Source: Leucocoprinus leucothites (Eukaryota; Basidiomycota; Agaricomycetes; Agaricales; Agaricaceae). Taken from it: 41,997 bases of DNA. Numbering within the stretch: the first letter of the stretch is position 1; every line of letters starts with the position of its first letter. The stretch covers positions 1-41,997 of the forward strand of contig JAACJO010000042.1 of assembly GCA_013368445.1 (NCBI GenBank), written 5' to 3'. The notes under the pieces were generated by a model. That model did no database searches, had not been told where the DNA came from, and was given only the letters and a program-made list of their open reading frames with translations. This document shows positions 1 through 8,824 of this stretch, in pieces. A program made the translations under genes and the position numbers.

Positions 1-2
1 TC

Positions 3-212
3 TACCTGCAAGTACAGGTTGCTGATAACACGTCATACGAAATGTTGCTTGGACGCCCCTTCCTTGCACTTGCTCAGGCCAACACTCGCCACTTTGCCAA
101 CGGTGACTCACACATCACACTCGTCGACCCCAACTCCCATTCCATCATAACTGTTCCCACTAAACCTCGCATTCGTAGCCTGCCTTCGCACTTGGCACCC
201 TCGGGTTTTTAA
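3..212 (+). CDS. Retropepsin-like aspartic protease, C-terminal fragment
   Basis: Reading from base 3 gives an open frame of 69 codons ending in TAA at 210-212. It carries the motif YEMLLGRPF, the hydrophobic 'LLGRPF' block that closes the retropepsin fold of Ty3/gypsy polyproteins. The catalytic DTG/DSG motif would be upstream of the window and cannot be checked. In the element this protease would process Gag and Pol. It is in the same frame as the downstream reverse transcriptase but separated from it by two stop codons (210 and 420). This may be the natural end of a gag-protease ORF or damage. Confidence 0.6.
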   Translation, partial: YLQVQVADNTSYEMLLGRPFLALAQANTRHFANGDSHITLVDPNSHSIITVPTKPRIRSLPSHLAPSGF

Positions 213-422
213 GCATCGATGATTCGGCTATTCGTCGAGGAGATATACTAAATCAATCCAATCGAACACTCATATCGGCTGTACAACCTACCATTTCCAT
301 ATCTCCTCTTTCTTGCTACATGATTTCGCCAATCGCCTTCACGTCTACCCATTTCGAACCACTCGTATATCCAAAGGAAATCTATGAAGTCTCATTGTCA
401 GCTTTACAATTGCCGTCTATAA

Positions 423-1277
423 CAGTTTTCGTCGTATGCTTACAAGAAAGTCGCTCACCGAATCAAGCCCGTTGCTACTACACTACCCGAAGATTTTCGT
501 ATTGTTCGTCGCATTCCATCCAGTCCTCTTGAATCTCTTCCTATTCTTCCCTTCCATCCTCCCGAGTTTACTCCTGGCTCTCGCTATACACTCGAGCGCA
601 AGTCTGCAACACAGGTCAACACCGACGGATTTTTATGGCCAGAAGAAGAGAAGCTGGTACATCACCTTATAAAACTACAGGAGTTGGGATTTGCATGGAC
701 AGAGGAGGAAAAAGGGAAGTTTTCGTCAGACTATTTCGACCCCGTTGTGATACCAACTATTGAACACGTACCTTGGAGTCTTAGGAATATTCCAATTCCT
801 CCAGGTATCTTCGATCGGGTTGTTGAGATCATCAAGTCGAAAATCGCCGCCGGGGTTTATGAACCCTCAAATTCGTCATATCGCTCGCGTTGGTTTTGTG
901 TGTTGAAGAAGGATGGAAAGTCGTTGAGGTTGGTGCATGACTTGCAGCCACTGAATGCGGTGGTCATCAAAGACGCTGGGTTGCCGCCGATGGTAGAGCA
1001 GTATGCAGAGTCGTTTGGAGGACGTGGATGCTATGGGATATTCGATCTATTCGTCGGATTTGATCAGCGTGAGCTCGCACAGGAATCTCGGGACCTTACC
1101 ACTTTCCAATCCCCTCTCGGCACTCTTCGGCTGACGTCTATTCCTATGGGTTACACGAATTCCATGCAAATTCAGCACGGCGATCTCACCTTCCTTCTCC
1201 AAGATGAAATCCCTGACATCGCCGTTCCCTTTGTTGACGATGTCCCTGTCAAAGGACCCCCACCCGCTACGAGCTAG
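423..1277 (+). CDS. Reverse transcriptase (5' part of pol), frameshifted at 3' end
   Basis: The open frame after the stop at 420-422 encodes the pol linker and the reverse transcriptase palm and fingers. Visible motifs are VPWSLRNIPIPPGIFD, SRWFCVLKKDGKSLRLVHD, the first catalytic aspartate in GIFDLFVGF, SIPMGYTNS, and the catalytic FVDD box (the YxDD equivalent) near 1231-1242. The conserved block VKGPP is followed in related elements by TRYEL. Here the frame runs off to ATS-stop because the cytosine run at 1257-1261 is one base short. The continuation TRYELGP is found in the next frame from base 1262. It synthesises element cDNA from RNA. No intron is needed, and there is no clear ATG, as expected inside a polyprotein. 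Confidence 0.88.
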   Translation, partial: QFSSYAYKKVAHRIKPVATTLPEDFRIVRRIPSSPLESLPILPFHPPEFTPGSRYTLERKSATQVNTDGFLWPEEEKLVHHLIKLQELGFAWTEEEKGKFSSDYFDPVVIPTIEHVPWSLRNIPIPPGIFDRVVEIIKSKIAAGVYEPSNSSYRSRWFCVLKKDGKSLRLVHDLQPLNAVVIKDAGLPPMVEQYAESFGGRGCYGIFDLFVGFDQRELAQESRDLTTFQSPLGTLRLTSIPMGYTNSMQIQHGDLTFLLQDEIPDIAVPFVDDVPVKGPPPATS

Positions 1278-3940
1278 GCCCTGATACCTTCGAGACCATC
1301 CCTCAGAATCCTGGAATCCGCCGCTTTGTCTGGGAACACCTACAAAATGTCAACCGAGTCATCCAACGCATTAAGCATGCTGGCGGTACCTTCTCTGCAG
1401 CGAAATCTCATATATGTGTCCCTTCTGCTGTTGTTGTCGGCCATCGTTGCACATACGAAGGCCGTCTACCTGATACTTCTCGAGTTCAGAAAGTTGTTGA
1501 TTGGCCTATTCCCAAATCACTCACCGAAGTTCGTGGTTTCCTTGGTACTGTCGGGACCATACGCATTTTCATCAAGGACTATGCTACGATCGCTCGTCCC
1601 CTCGTTCGTCTCACTAGGAAGGATGTGGAGTTTGAGTTTGGAGAAGAGGAGTTGTTAGCTATGGAACGGTTGAAGGAGTTGGCGAAGAACTCACCTGCGA
1701 TTCGCGCTGTTGACTATGCAAGTGGACGCGAAGTCATCTTGGCTGTTGATACCTCGGTTATTGCAGTCGGCTACATTCTGTCCCAGATTGGTGCCGATGC
1801 CAAGCGCTATCCATCACGGTTTGGATCACTCACCTTATCCGAAAGGGAGAGCCGGTATTCACAGGCGAAGCTGGAGTTGTTCGGGTTGTTTCGAGCGTTG
1901 AAAGATTGCCGGATTTGGATTGTCGGGGTGAAGAATTTGGTGGTAGAGGTCGACGCGAAATATATCAAAGGAATGATAAATAATCCTGATGTTCAACCCA
2001 ACGCGACTATAAACAGGTGGATCTCAGCTATCCTACTCTTCGACTTTCGACTACGCCATGTTCCAGGACACTCACACGGTCCCGACGGTCTCTCTCGCCG
2101 CCCAAGTGCACCCGAGGACCCAGATGATAGAGACGACTATGAAGAGTGGATCGACGTCGCGAATTCCTTTTTCTACGAGTCGATCCCTTCACAGCCATCA
2201 TCCAACCTTCAAGGCATCCATCCAGTTCTGCCCCAGTGGATCGAATCGTCTAACACGTTCGGCATTGAAGCTCTGAACGCGCTCGCGGCTCCCGAGGATT
2301 CCCTATACAGGAGACAGCATACGGCCGTTCCGACTTCGGATCGCACTCACACACCATTCCCCCATATGTCTCCTCACCCATCCGCTTCTACACCAGCTCT
2401 GGGAGTAGATCTAGGTCGCAATCATCAATCATCAGCGTTCACAGTAATGAGTGGTAACTCACCAAGCCATCCCCCCACTACAATTCCACGGTCGGACAAG
2501 GCGAAGGCGAAGGACTTGGAATTGAAGAAGATCTTCAAATTTTTGAAGGACCCGTTGATGCGAGTTGGGAAGGAGGCCGAAGAACTGAAGGAGTTGATTA
2601 GAAAGGCGTCAGGTTTCTTTGCGGCAGATGGAAAGTTGTGGAAGAAGGACTCTAGGGCGAAGCATAAGTTGGTTGTTGAAGAGGGCAAGCGGTTAGACTT
2701 ACTACAGCAGGCGCATGACGACCTCGGTCATAAAGGCATCTTCACAACCCGAGCGCGCGTCCTTGAACGTTTCTGGTGGCCATATCTCGACGACGATATT
2801 CGCTGGTACCTGAAAACTTGCCATGAGTGCCAGACGCGATCCACACAGCATTTATACATACCTCCGACGGTCCCTGTGCCCCTCTCACTCTTCCGCAAGG
2901 TCTATATTGACACCATGCTGATGCCGAAGTCCAACGGGTATCGTTACATTGTTCATGCTCGCTGTTCGCTTTCGTCGTATCCGGAATGGCGCATGCTTCG
3001 TCACGAAAACGGCCGCACGATAGGTTCGTTTGTCTTCGAGGATATCCTCTGCCGTTGGGGTGCCATTGAGGAAATCGTCACCGATAATGGACCTGCGTTC
3101 ATTGCTGCCGTTGAGTACTTATCAAAGCAATATCACATAAACCACATCCGCATCTCACCTTACAATTCCCGCGCAAATGGTCCGGTGGAACGCCGTCATC
3201 GCGATGTCCGGGAGTCGTTGGTCAAGGCAGCAGAAGGCCAGGAATCTAAGTGGACGGTTGTGGCACCGTCAGTATTCTGGGCAGAACGAGTTACTATTCA
3301 GAAATCAACGGGCTACTCACCTTATTTCCTCGCACACGGCACCGAACCCCTCTTCCCCTTCGACCTCTTTGAGGCAACGTATCTAGCCCCTATCCTTGCT
3401 AGTCCCCTTCCCACTGCCGATCTCGTTGCCTATCGTGCGATTCAGCTCCAAAAACGGCCCGAGGATCTTGCTGAAGCTAAACGGCGTCTCTTGAAAGCTC
3501 GGTGGGAGTCCGTCCGACAGTTTGAAGAAGCCCACAAGAACCTAATTCGCGATTTCAATTTCGATGAGGGAGCGCTTGTTTTGGTTAGAAACTCACGACA
3601 TGATGGAGATATTGGCGGCAAGACCAAGCCGCGGTATTTTGGTCCCATGGTTGTTGTGCGCAGAGTAAAGGGAGGGAGCTATGTGTTAGCAGAAATGGAT
3701 GGAACGTTGTCCAAACTACGGTTTGCTGGCTTTCGACTAATCCCTTACCACGCTCGTGATCGCCGATCAGTTCCTCTCACGCGTCTCATCAACGATGACA
3801 TCGACAAATTCGTCGACGAAACTCACGAGCCCGATGACTTTTCGGACCGCTGGCGCGATATCCCCACTCTCAATGTCACTCTCCGCACTCGTTTGGCACC
3901 TGACGCGGACGTCAGTACGAAAAGAACCCCCCAGATGTAG
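1262..3940 (+). CDS. Pol polyprotein continuation: RT end, RNase H, integrase
   Basis: The frame is open from 1262 to the TAG at 3938-3940, about 892 codons. It starts with the RT thumb (RRFVWEHLQNVNRVIQRIKH) and the RT connection block (VRGFLGTVGTIRIFIKDYA). The retroelement RNase H-like domain follows, with acidic residues in AVDTS, KLELFG and VEVDAKY and the VPGHSHGPDGLSRR end block. The integrase has an HHCC zinc module (HDDLGH ... CHEC, about 2713-2830) and a D,D-35-E core: YIDTM, VTDNGPAF, GPVERRH (about 2905-3210). The tail contains a GPY/F-like block (RYFGPMVVV, about 3630-3760). A 180-residue Ser/Pro-rich linker separates RNase H and integrase. It integrates cDNA into chromosomes. 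The frame upstream of 1262 is shifted by one base. Confidence 0.9.
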   Translation, partial: TRYELGPDTFETIPQNPGIRRFVWEHLQNVNRVIQRIKHAGGTFSAAKSHICVPSAVVVGHRCTYEGRLPDTSRVQKVVDWPIPKSLTEVRGFLGTVGTIRIFIKDYATIARPLVRLTRKDVEFEFGEEELLAMERLKELAKNSPAIRAVDYASGREVILAVDTSVIAVGYILSQIGADAKRYPSRFGSLTLSERESRYSQAKLELFGLFRALKDCRIWIVGVKNLVVEVDAKYIKGMINNPDVQPNATINRWISAILLFDFRLRHVPGHSHGPDGLSRRPSAPEDPDDRDDYEEWIDVANSFFYESIPSQPSSNLQGIHPVLPQWIESSNTFGIEALNALAAPEDSLYRRQHTAVPTSDRTHTPFPHMSPHPSASTPALGVDLGRNHQSSAFTVMSGNSPSHPPTTIPRSDKAKAKDLELKKIFKFLKDPLMRVGKEAEELKELIRKASGFFAADGKLWKKDSRAKHKLVVEEGKRLDLLQQAHDDLGHKGIFTTRARVLERFWWPYLDDDIRWYLKTCHECQTRSTQHLYIPPTVPVPLSLFRKVYIDTMLMPKSNGYRYIVHARCSLSSYPEWRMLRHENGRTIGSFVFEDILCRWGAIEEIVTDNGPAFIAAVEYLSKQYHINHIRISPYNSRANGPVERRHRDVRESLVKAAEGQESKWTVVAPSVFWAERVTIQKSTGYSPYFLAHGTEPLFPFDLFEATYLAPILASPLPTADLVAYRAIQLQKRPEDLAEAKRRLLKARWESVRQFEEAHKNLIRDFNFDEGALVLVRNSRHDGDIGGKTKPRYFGPMVVVRRVKGGSYVLAEMDGTLSKLRFAGFRLIPYHARDRRSVPLTRLINDDIDKFVDETHEPDDFSDRWRDIPTLNVTLRTRLAPDADVSTKRTPQM

Positions 3941-3948
3941 AGATCGGA

Positions 3949-4845
3949 TGTCGCGTGACGTCATATCACCGCCGTCACGCGTCGTCTCTCTACTACTGAT
4001 TAAGTTTCCTCCTTCTTCGACAACTCTCTGTGTACTAACCGACACCCTACTACCCTGGCAACGCACCAATCATCAATCATAGCCGACTACTGTATCAAGA
4101 CGCCCCTGCACAGTCCTCGCCCAGTAGCCGCCGCTTACCACCACTATCCCCCTCAGCTTTCCCCTTTCCTCTCTCAATTCCAGATGCCCCTTTCCTCTCT
4201 CCATTCTACACTTTCCTTTTATTACTCGCTACGCATATTTCGCATTCGGCATCTCCGCTTCAACGCAACCGAGTTAGGATCTGTCATCCAACTGACAGAA
4301 GTCCGAATATTTAATGTTTGCTTTATATTCCCTTTTCCATTCCTCCTCTCTTTCTCCTTCTAAAAATCTAATAAAATCGTCACTCGTGCTCCGGCTCAAC
4401 CGCTATCGTTTCGTCTCATCGCCTAATGTAATAGTGTAGGTCTAAATGGCCACATGGACCCTTCTCTCCACCTACTTCTCCACCACTAATATTCCTTAGA
4501 ATTCGCTTTCCCTTACAAAATCTCGACAAATCGTCTCGTAAACTGCTCCTTCCTGCTCCCTATAGTCAGCTACAGCATTGTAGATACTCGTAGAACCGTA
4601 GCTTTAAATACTACGATGTATTTCCCTTTTCTTTAGTGAAATCTACCCCATCTCTCCGACTCAGTTTAGCTCTAAGTTTGAGCTTCTTAAGCATCGTTCT
4701 CACTCAAACCGGCTGCCCTCATCATCGTTTCACTCCTCAGCAACGTCTCACGTCGTCGCACGAGCGCTGAGTTATTATATCAATTAAAAATCTCATTAAA
4801 CACATTTATTAATCAAACTATCTATTTGGGTCAGAACCAACGACA
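3949..4845 (+). repeat. Putative 3' LTR of the Ty3/gypsy element
   Basis: No second copy is in the window, so this is inferred. Eight bases after the pol stop codon the sequence begins TGTCG, and 897 bases later it reads CGACA, giving short inverted termini of the TG...CA type. The purine-containing stretch AGATCGGA just before 3949 could serve as polypurine tract. Inside are pyrimidine-rich blocks, an AATAAA polyadenylation signal at 4370-4375, and no coding frame. The three-prime boundary is less certain than the five-prime one because an inverted repeat (CGACAG ... CTGTCG, 4841-4859) lies right at the end. Confidence 0.45.
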
Positions 4846-6415
4846 GACGGACGCTGTCGTGCTCGCAACTTAAACCGCACTCACCTAGTCCACCTTCCCT
4901 TCAATACTTTAATCGACCCAGAGGAACTCAAGCTCCCCAAAATCTCCTCACTTGTCATTATAGTCGTCTGTAACCTCCTCCTGCAGGTATGTAAAACCCA
5001 GAACCCCTGATAAGCGCGCCTCTCTACAAGCCCTGACTCACTAATCAGGTATCATTTTTCATCATTGTGCCATCATCCAATGAATACGCCGAACACCTCG
5101 GCGGTGATTCCACCTTTTCTGGAGTGGTCATCGGTATCCCAACCGTATTCTCCGCCATAGCCGTTCTTCCACTCCTCCGATACGACAAAGGTATGAAACT
5201 ATACTCTATACCCTACCCCATCTCCTGAACCCAAAATACACAGGGGGATATACACTTCCCCTCAACGTCAGCTGCGGAGCTTCTATCATCGGTCACATTC
5301 TCTACGGCTGCGCATACAAAGCCAACTTCCTCCACCTCATCCTCATCGGCCGTATCGTCAATGGCTTCGGTTTTACAATGTGGATGTACTGCAAGCGTTA
5401 CTGCTCTGACGCTCGAATCGTCGGTGTTCGTCGACGAACTACCCTCGCTAGTTTCCTAGTCATGGGTCAAGGACTTGGAATGAGCCTCGGCCCCTTTGTC
5501 GGTGGTTTTCTCTACAAAGTCGGATTTCGCAATTCGATCTTCAATGGATTTACTAGTCCTGCGTGGGTAATGGCTGCTGTGTGGTGTATCTTCTGGGTTT
5601 GCGTAAGAGTGTTTTACGTCGACGTTCCCGAGGATGCTCGATACCCCGACCATCCCAACCAAACCACCCCAACTGATATCTCCAAATCTGCCGAACCTCC
5701 TCTCTCTATTGACCCAACCCCAAACGAGAAATCACCTTCACCCAAAGACTCACCCGCTCCAGACGCCCCACCCAGCACCCAATCCAAATCCAAACTCTCC
5801 TCCCTCCTCCAGAAATACTACATGTCACCCTCTCAATGGGGCGTTCTCGGTTGCATGTGCTGGTTCGCCATGACCTGTTTCTTCATCCTCGGTGCCTGGG
5901 AAGCCAACCTCCCCGTCTTCGGCTCCACCACACCAGTATTCCATTGGTCCCCTACCGCCTCTGGTAACTTTATCGCTCTCGGTGGAATAACCGCCTTCCC
6001 CTTCCTCATCCTCAACATCTTCCTCATCCGACGTATCGAAGACCGAAAAATCCTCCTAGCAGGCTCTTGCCTTGGTCTCACCTCCCTTCTCGTCTTTTTA
6101 TCGCTTTTACGCTCGGGAAAGATTAATTACGCGAGTGTATTCATGTGTTGGTGGGCTGCGGCATTGGGATTCAACGTTGCGAGTGTTGTTCCGGTTAGTT
6201 TGTTGAGTAAACAGTTACCGCCAAGGTGGAATAGCTGGTTGTCGCTTGCGATTCAGTATAGTATGTATACTGGGAGAGTTTCCGGAGCCATTTGGGGTGG
6301 GAGTGGTGTGAAGGTGGGGATGATGGTTTATACGGGGATAGAGATTATCTTGATTGGAATTGGGATTGTTATGGTCATGGTCTTGTGGGAGAGCCTGAAG
6401 TCGAAGAAAGGATAA
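4846..6415 (+). CDS. Major facilitator superfamily transporter, 5' end missing
   Basis: Three exons are visible: up to 4986, 5049-5190 and 5244-6415 (introns of 62 and 53 nt, phases 0 and 1). The product is at least 480 residues with twelve predicted membrane segments, split by a hydrophilic Pro/Ser-rich loop of about 75 residues after segment six. The MFS signature block is LILIGRIVNGFGF. PTVFSAIAVLPLLRYDK fits the loop between segments two and three. Its layout resembles the MFSD8/YCR023C-like fungal group; substrate unknown. The frame is open upstream to about 4813 but has no ATG, and the conserved start (DPEELKLPK, from 4915) lies only 70 nt beyond the putative LTR end. The first exon is therefore probably lost or displaced by the retrotransposon. 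Exons two and three are undamaged. Confidence 0.8.
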
Positions 6416-7856
6416 TGGGTGCTAGGTATGTACAGGGGTTGTCTATCGAGTCTTGAGCTTCTAACTGATACAAACTGTGGCTTAGCAAGGATAGGTCAAG
6501 GGGTTAATCGAGAGAGACTTCGCCCGAGGCCGCCTCCCACATATGCTCATATCTTCGTTCACTTACAAGCCCTGCATGATAACCGCTCTATAATTGCTAG
6601 ATGTCTCCACCCAATATCCACCTAAGGCCGACCTTCTAAGAAATAACGCCGGTCCCAAATTTCGTACTACAGACGCCCATTTTAATCGAAATAGAAATTG
6701 AATTGCACTATGTTCTTGCCTCCGGGCATCGGACGCTCATTCTATTCAAGTTCGCCGCTGATATATGAACTTGTATTAGTTGAGATGGTGCCATGGATAG
6801 CGCCCCAATCTTGAACTTAACCAGAGTCGATGCTTGAAAAATCTCTCCTTTTTTCAAATTACCAGAGCGAATAACACGTAACATCCAATACCACCGGGGC
6901 TCGTGGCAATCGACGCCTGTCCTACGATCGTGGTTTTACTTCCCAAGGCCTCGCGATTGCCAGTCCTCATACAATGTTAGCTGGTAAGAATAGGGCAGGA
7001 TTTTCTTTCCATCACTGTCCTTAATATTCCATACGAAAGCGACCGAAATACGTCTGGGATTGGCTTCCTGCAACAACGTGCATCGCAGAAGTTACCTTCC
7101 CGCCTCTCAGGGCTCAACATCCGTTGTTGTACCAGAGCTTAGCCTATTTCAATGCATTTTCGAAGAGGTGATGGCGACCTACTCACCTTCGAACCTGCAA
7201 GAAGCAGGCTGAAGAGACGCACACTAGAACTACTTCGAACTGTCCGATCGCAAGCAACTTATGACGGTATGCCGTGTGCGCTGCACATGTCCCACCCACC
7301 CATCCGTGAGCCTCATGATCGATTTCATTCTAGTTCCTAAGCCACTCTTCTGTTCGAAAAAATCTAGTGCTACACGTGGAGAACAACCCTGCAGAGACAA
7401 CAAACATGTCCCGGGCTGCCGTCAATTTAGCTTCATCACGCTCAACCTTGCTTGGATGGGCGCTGAGTTTGTGTAAATCATATTAACAGTGTCCGACTCT
7501 CAATGTCCACAATGTCCGTTAACGGAATACCAAAGTACACGAGATAGGAAAATTAAATGGTTGATGCACATTGAAGCCACAAGGCTGCCGCACGACGAGT
7601 AAAGCAACACGGAGTCATATATTGAAAACAATAATCAAACACCACGCCTACAACACAACAACAGGCCAACACGCGAGTACAACTATGATACTAGGAAGTG
7701 GAGTACACTGAACAAGACAAAGATTCGTAACGTCAGATAATGAGGATAAACTGTTCAAACAACAACTGTTCCATATTGGGCGCTTGGGACACATCCAACA
7801 AAAGAATGAAATTCAGCGATTGCTGGGGGTATATCGTGTGAGAATGACACACGTGC
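6416..7856. other. Gene-free stretch
   Basis: I see no recognisable coding frame, RNA gene or long repeat. Open frames here are under 75 codons and resemble no family. It holds the 3' ends of the MFS gene (plus strand) and of the lectin gene (minus strand), which converge. Confidence 0.5.
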
Positions 7857-8776
7857 TCAAGCTAAAGTCCAATAAAGTGGGTCAAAACATGCAGAACATA
7901 GGTAGGAGGACGGGACTTACGAGTTTCAATCCTCCAGGTCTGATGAAGACCGTTCCAGGTGTACCAGAGGGTGATAGGTTCCCCGGGGGTCGCATCGCCA
8001 TAGTTGTTCAAATCCCAATTGTAATGGGTATCGTGGACGAAGAAACTGTAAACACAAAATGGGTTAGCATGTTGTTCAAGGCGAAGAAAATAGTAGATTG
8101 TCATAAGCGAAGCGCAAACGATGAAGTGGTAGCGTATAATATGAGGGCAACGAGAGAAAAGAAGAGTGTCATAGAACGACGGAAGCTCGGAAGATCAAAA
8201 AAAAAACCCAGAACAAGGCCTGTCAACCGCCGACGCTCAATCAATCGAAAATGACGCGAATGTGGTCCAGAAGCATCGTGTCAACATGTCGGAACAAAGG
8301 TTGACAAACGCCGTCGAACTGCTCATTTGCGCTTATCGGCGGGAAAGCGGCCTTCTCCCACCTAGAGCCGCCAGTGGCCGAGGCAAGAGCGAAACAGAGA
8401 AAAAGAAACGTATAGCAATATACTCACCGGAAGGTATTCTGGTCGGCTTCATCATGCCAGATATCCCACTCAAATGGTGTGGAAGTAGCAACCAGCCCGG
8501 TACCATCAGCGTAATTTGTACCATTAACGCCGAGGTATTGACCAGAAGAGACAGAACGAATGGTCCAGGAATGACCAGTCCACTCAAACGTCCATTGCTG
8601 GTTCCGGCCCGAGTGATAAGGGTAGCCAATGACTATCATGACGCGTCACTATCACTGGAGAAGGAAATGACAGAGTGGTACTGACTGGTATGGTTGTCGA
8701 CGCCAGAGAGGTCAACAACAGTGCCAGACCTGACGTTGGTGATCCTATAGGTCTGACCAGAGGTAACTTGTGACAT
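7857..8776 (-). CDS. Ricin B-type beta-trefoil lectin, stand-alone
   Basis: Exons on the minus strand: 8776-8686, 8632-8428, 8045-7921 and 7861-7857, joined in phases 1, 2 and 1, giving 141 residues. The three trefoil repeats are visible: SGQTYRITNV with the Q-x-W box NQQW, the middle repeat GHSWTIRSVSSGQYLGV ending PFEW, and the last repeat with HQTW. It should bind sugars in the cytosol or cell wall. The start at 8776 matches the paralogs. However an in-frame ATG at 8824 would add a hydrophobic leader (VIFTYLVLLQIPF) and is the first ATG after a TATA-like motif at 8911-8917, so a secreted form is possible. The intron that splits the first Q-x-W box in all three other lectin copies is absent here. 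The final exon is inferred from the 34.3 kb paralog, where the stop also follows directly after the last intron. Confidence 0.75.
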
Positions 8777-8824
8777 GATGAATGGTATTTGGAGGAGGAC
8801 CAAATAAGTGAAGATCACAGACAA

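Larger units (their letters stand above)
1..4845 (+). mobile_element. Ty3/gypsy LTR retrotransposon, 5'-truncated by window edge
   Basis: The domain order protease end, reverse transcriptase, RNase H, zinc-binding integrase, integrase core, GPY/F-like tail is that of Ty3/gypsy (Metaviridae-type) elements. The gag region and 5' LTR lie outside the window. Coding capacity is broken: the protease frame stops at 210-212, an in-frame stop lies at 420-422, and a one-base frameshift separates reverse transcriptase from RNase H near 1255-1261. Otherwise the frames are long and clean, so the copy is probably young but inactive, or the C-run indel is a sequencing error. The putative 3' LTR runs 3949-4845 and directly abuts the MFS transporter gene downstream. 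Confidence 0.9.

Noticed and set aside
4841..4859. Inverted repeat CGACAG ... CTGTCG as a terminator or a target-site signature
   Set aside because: Too short to call a terminator in a eukaryote. It probably reflects the LTR end followed by chance sequence, and is mentioned only for its effect on the boundary call.
7784..8684. Plus-strand open frames of 140-156 codons
   Set aside because: They are shadows of the minus-strand lectin exons, which have trefoil motifs and correct splice sites.
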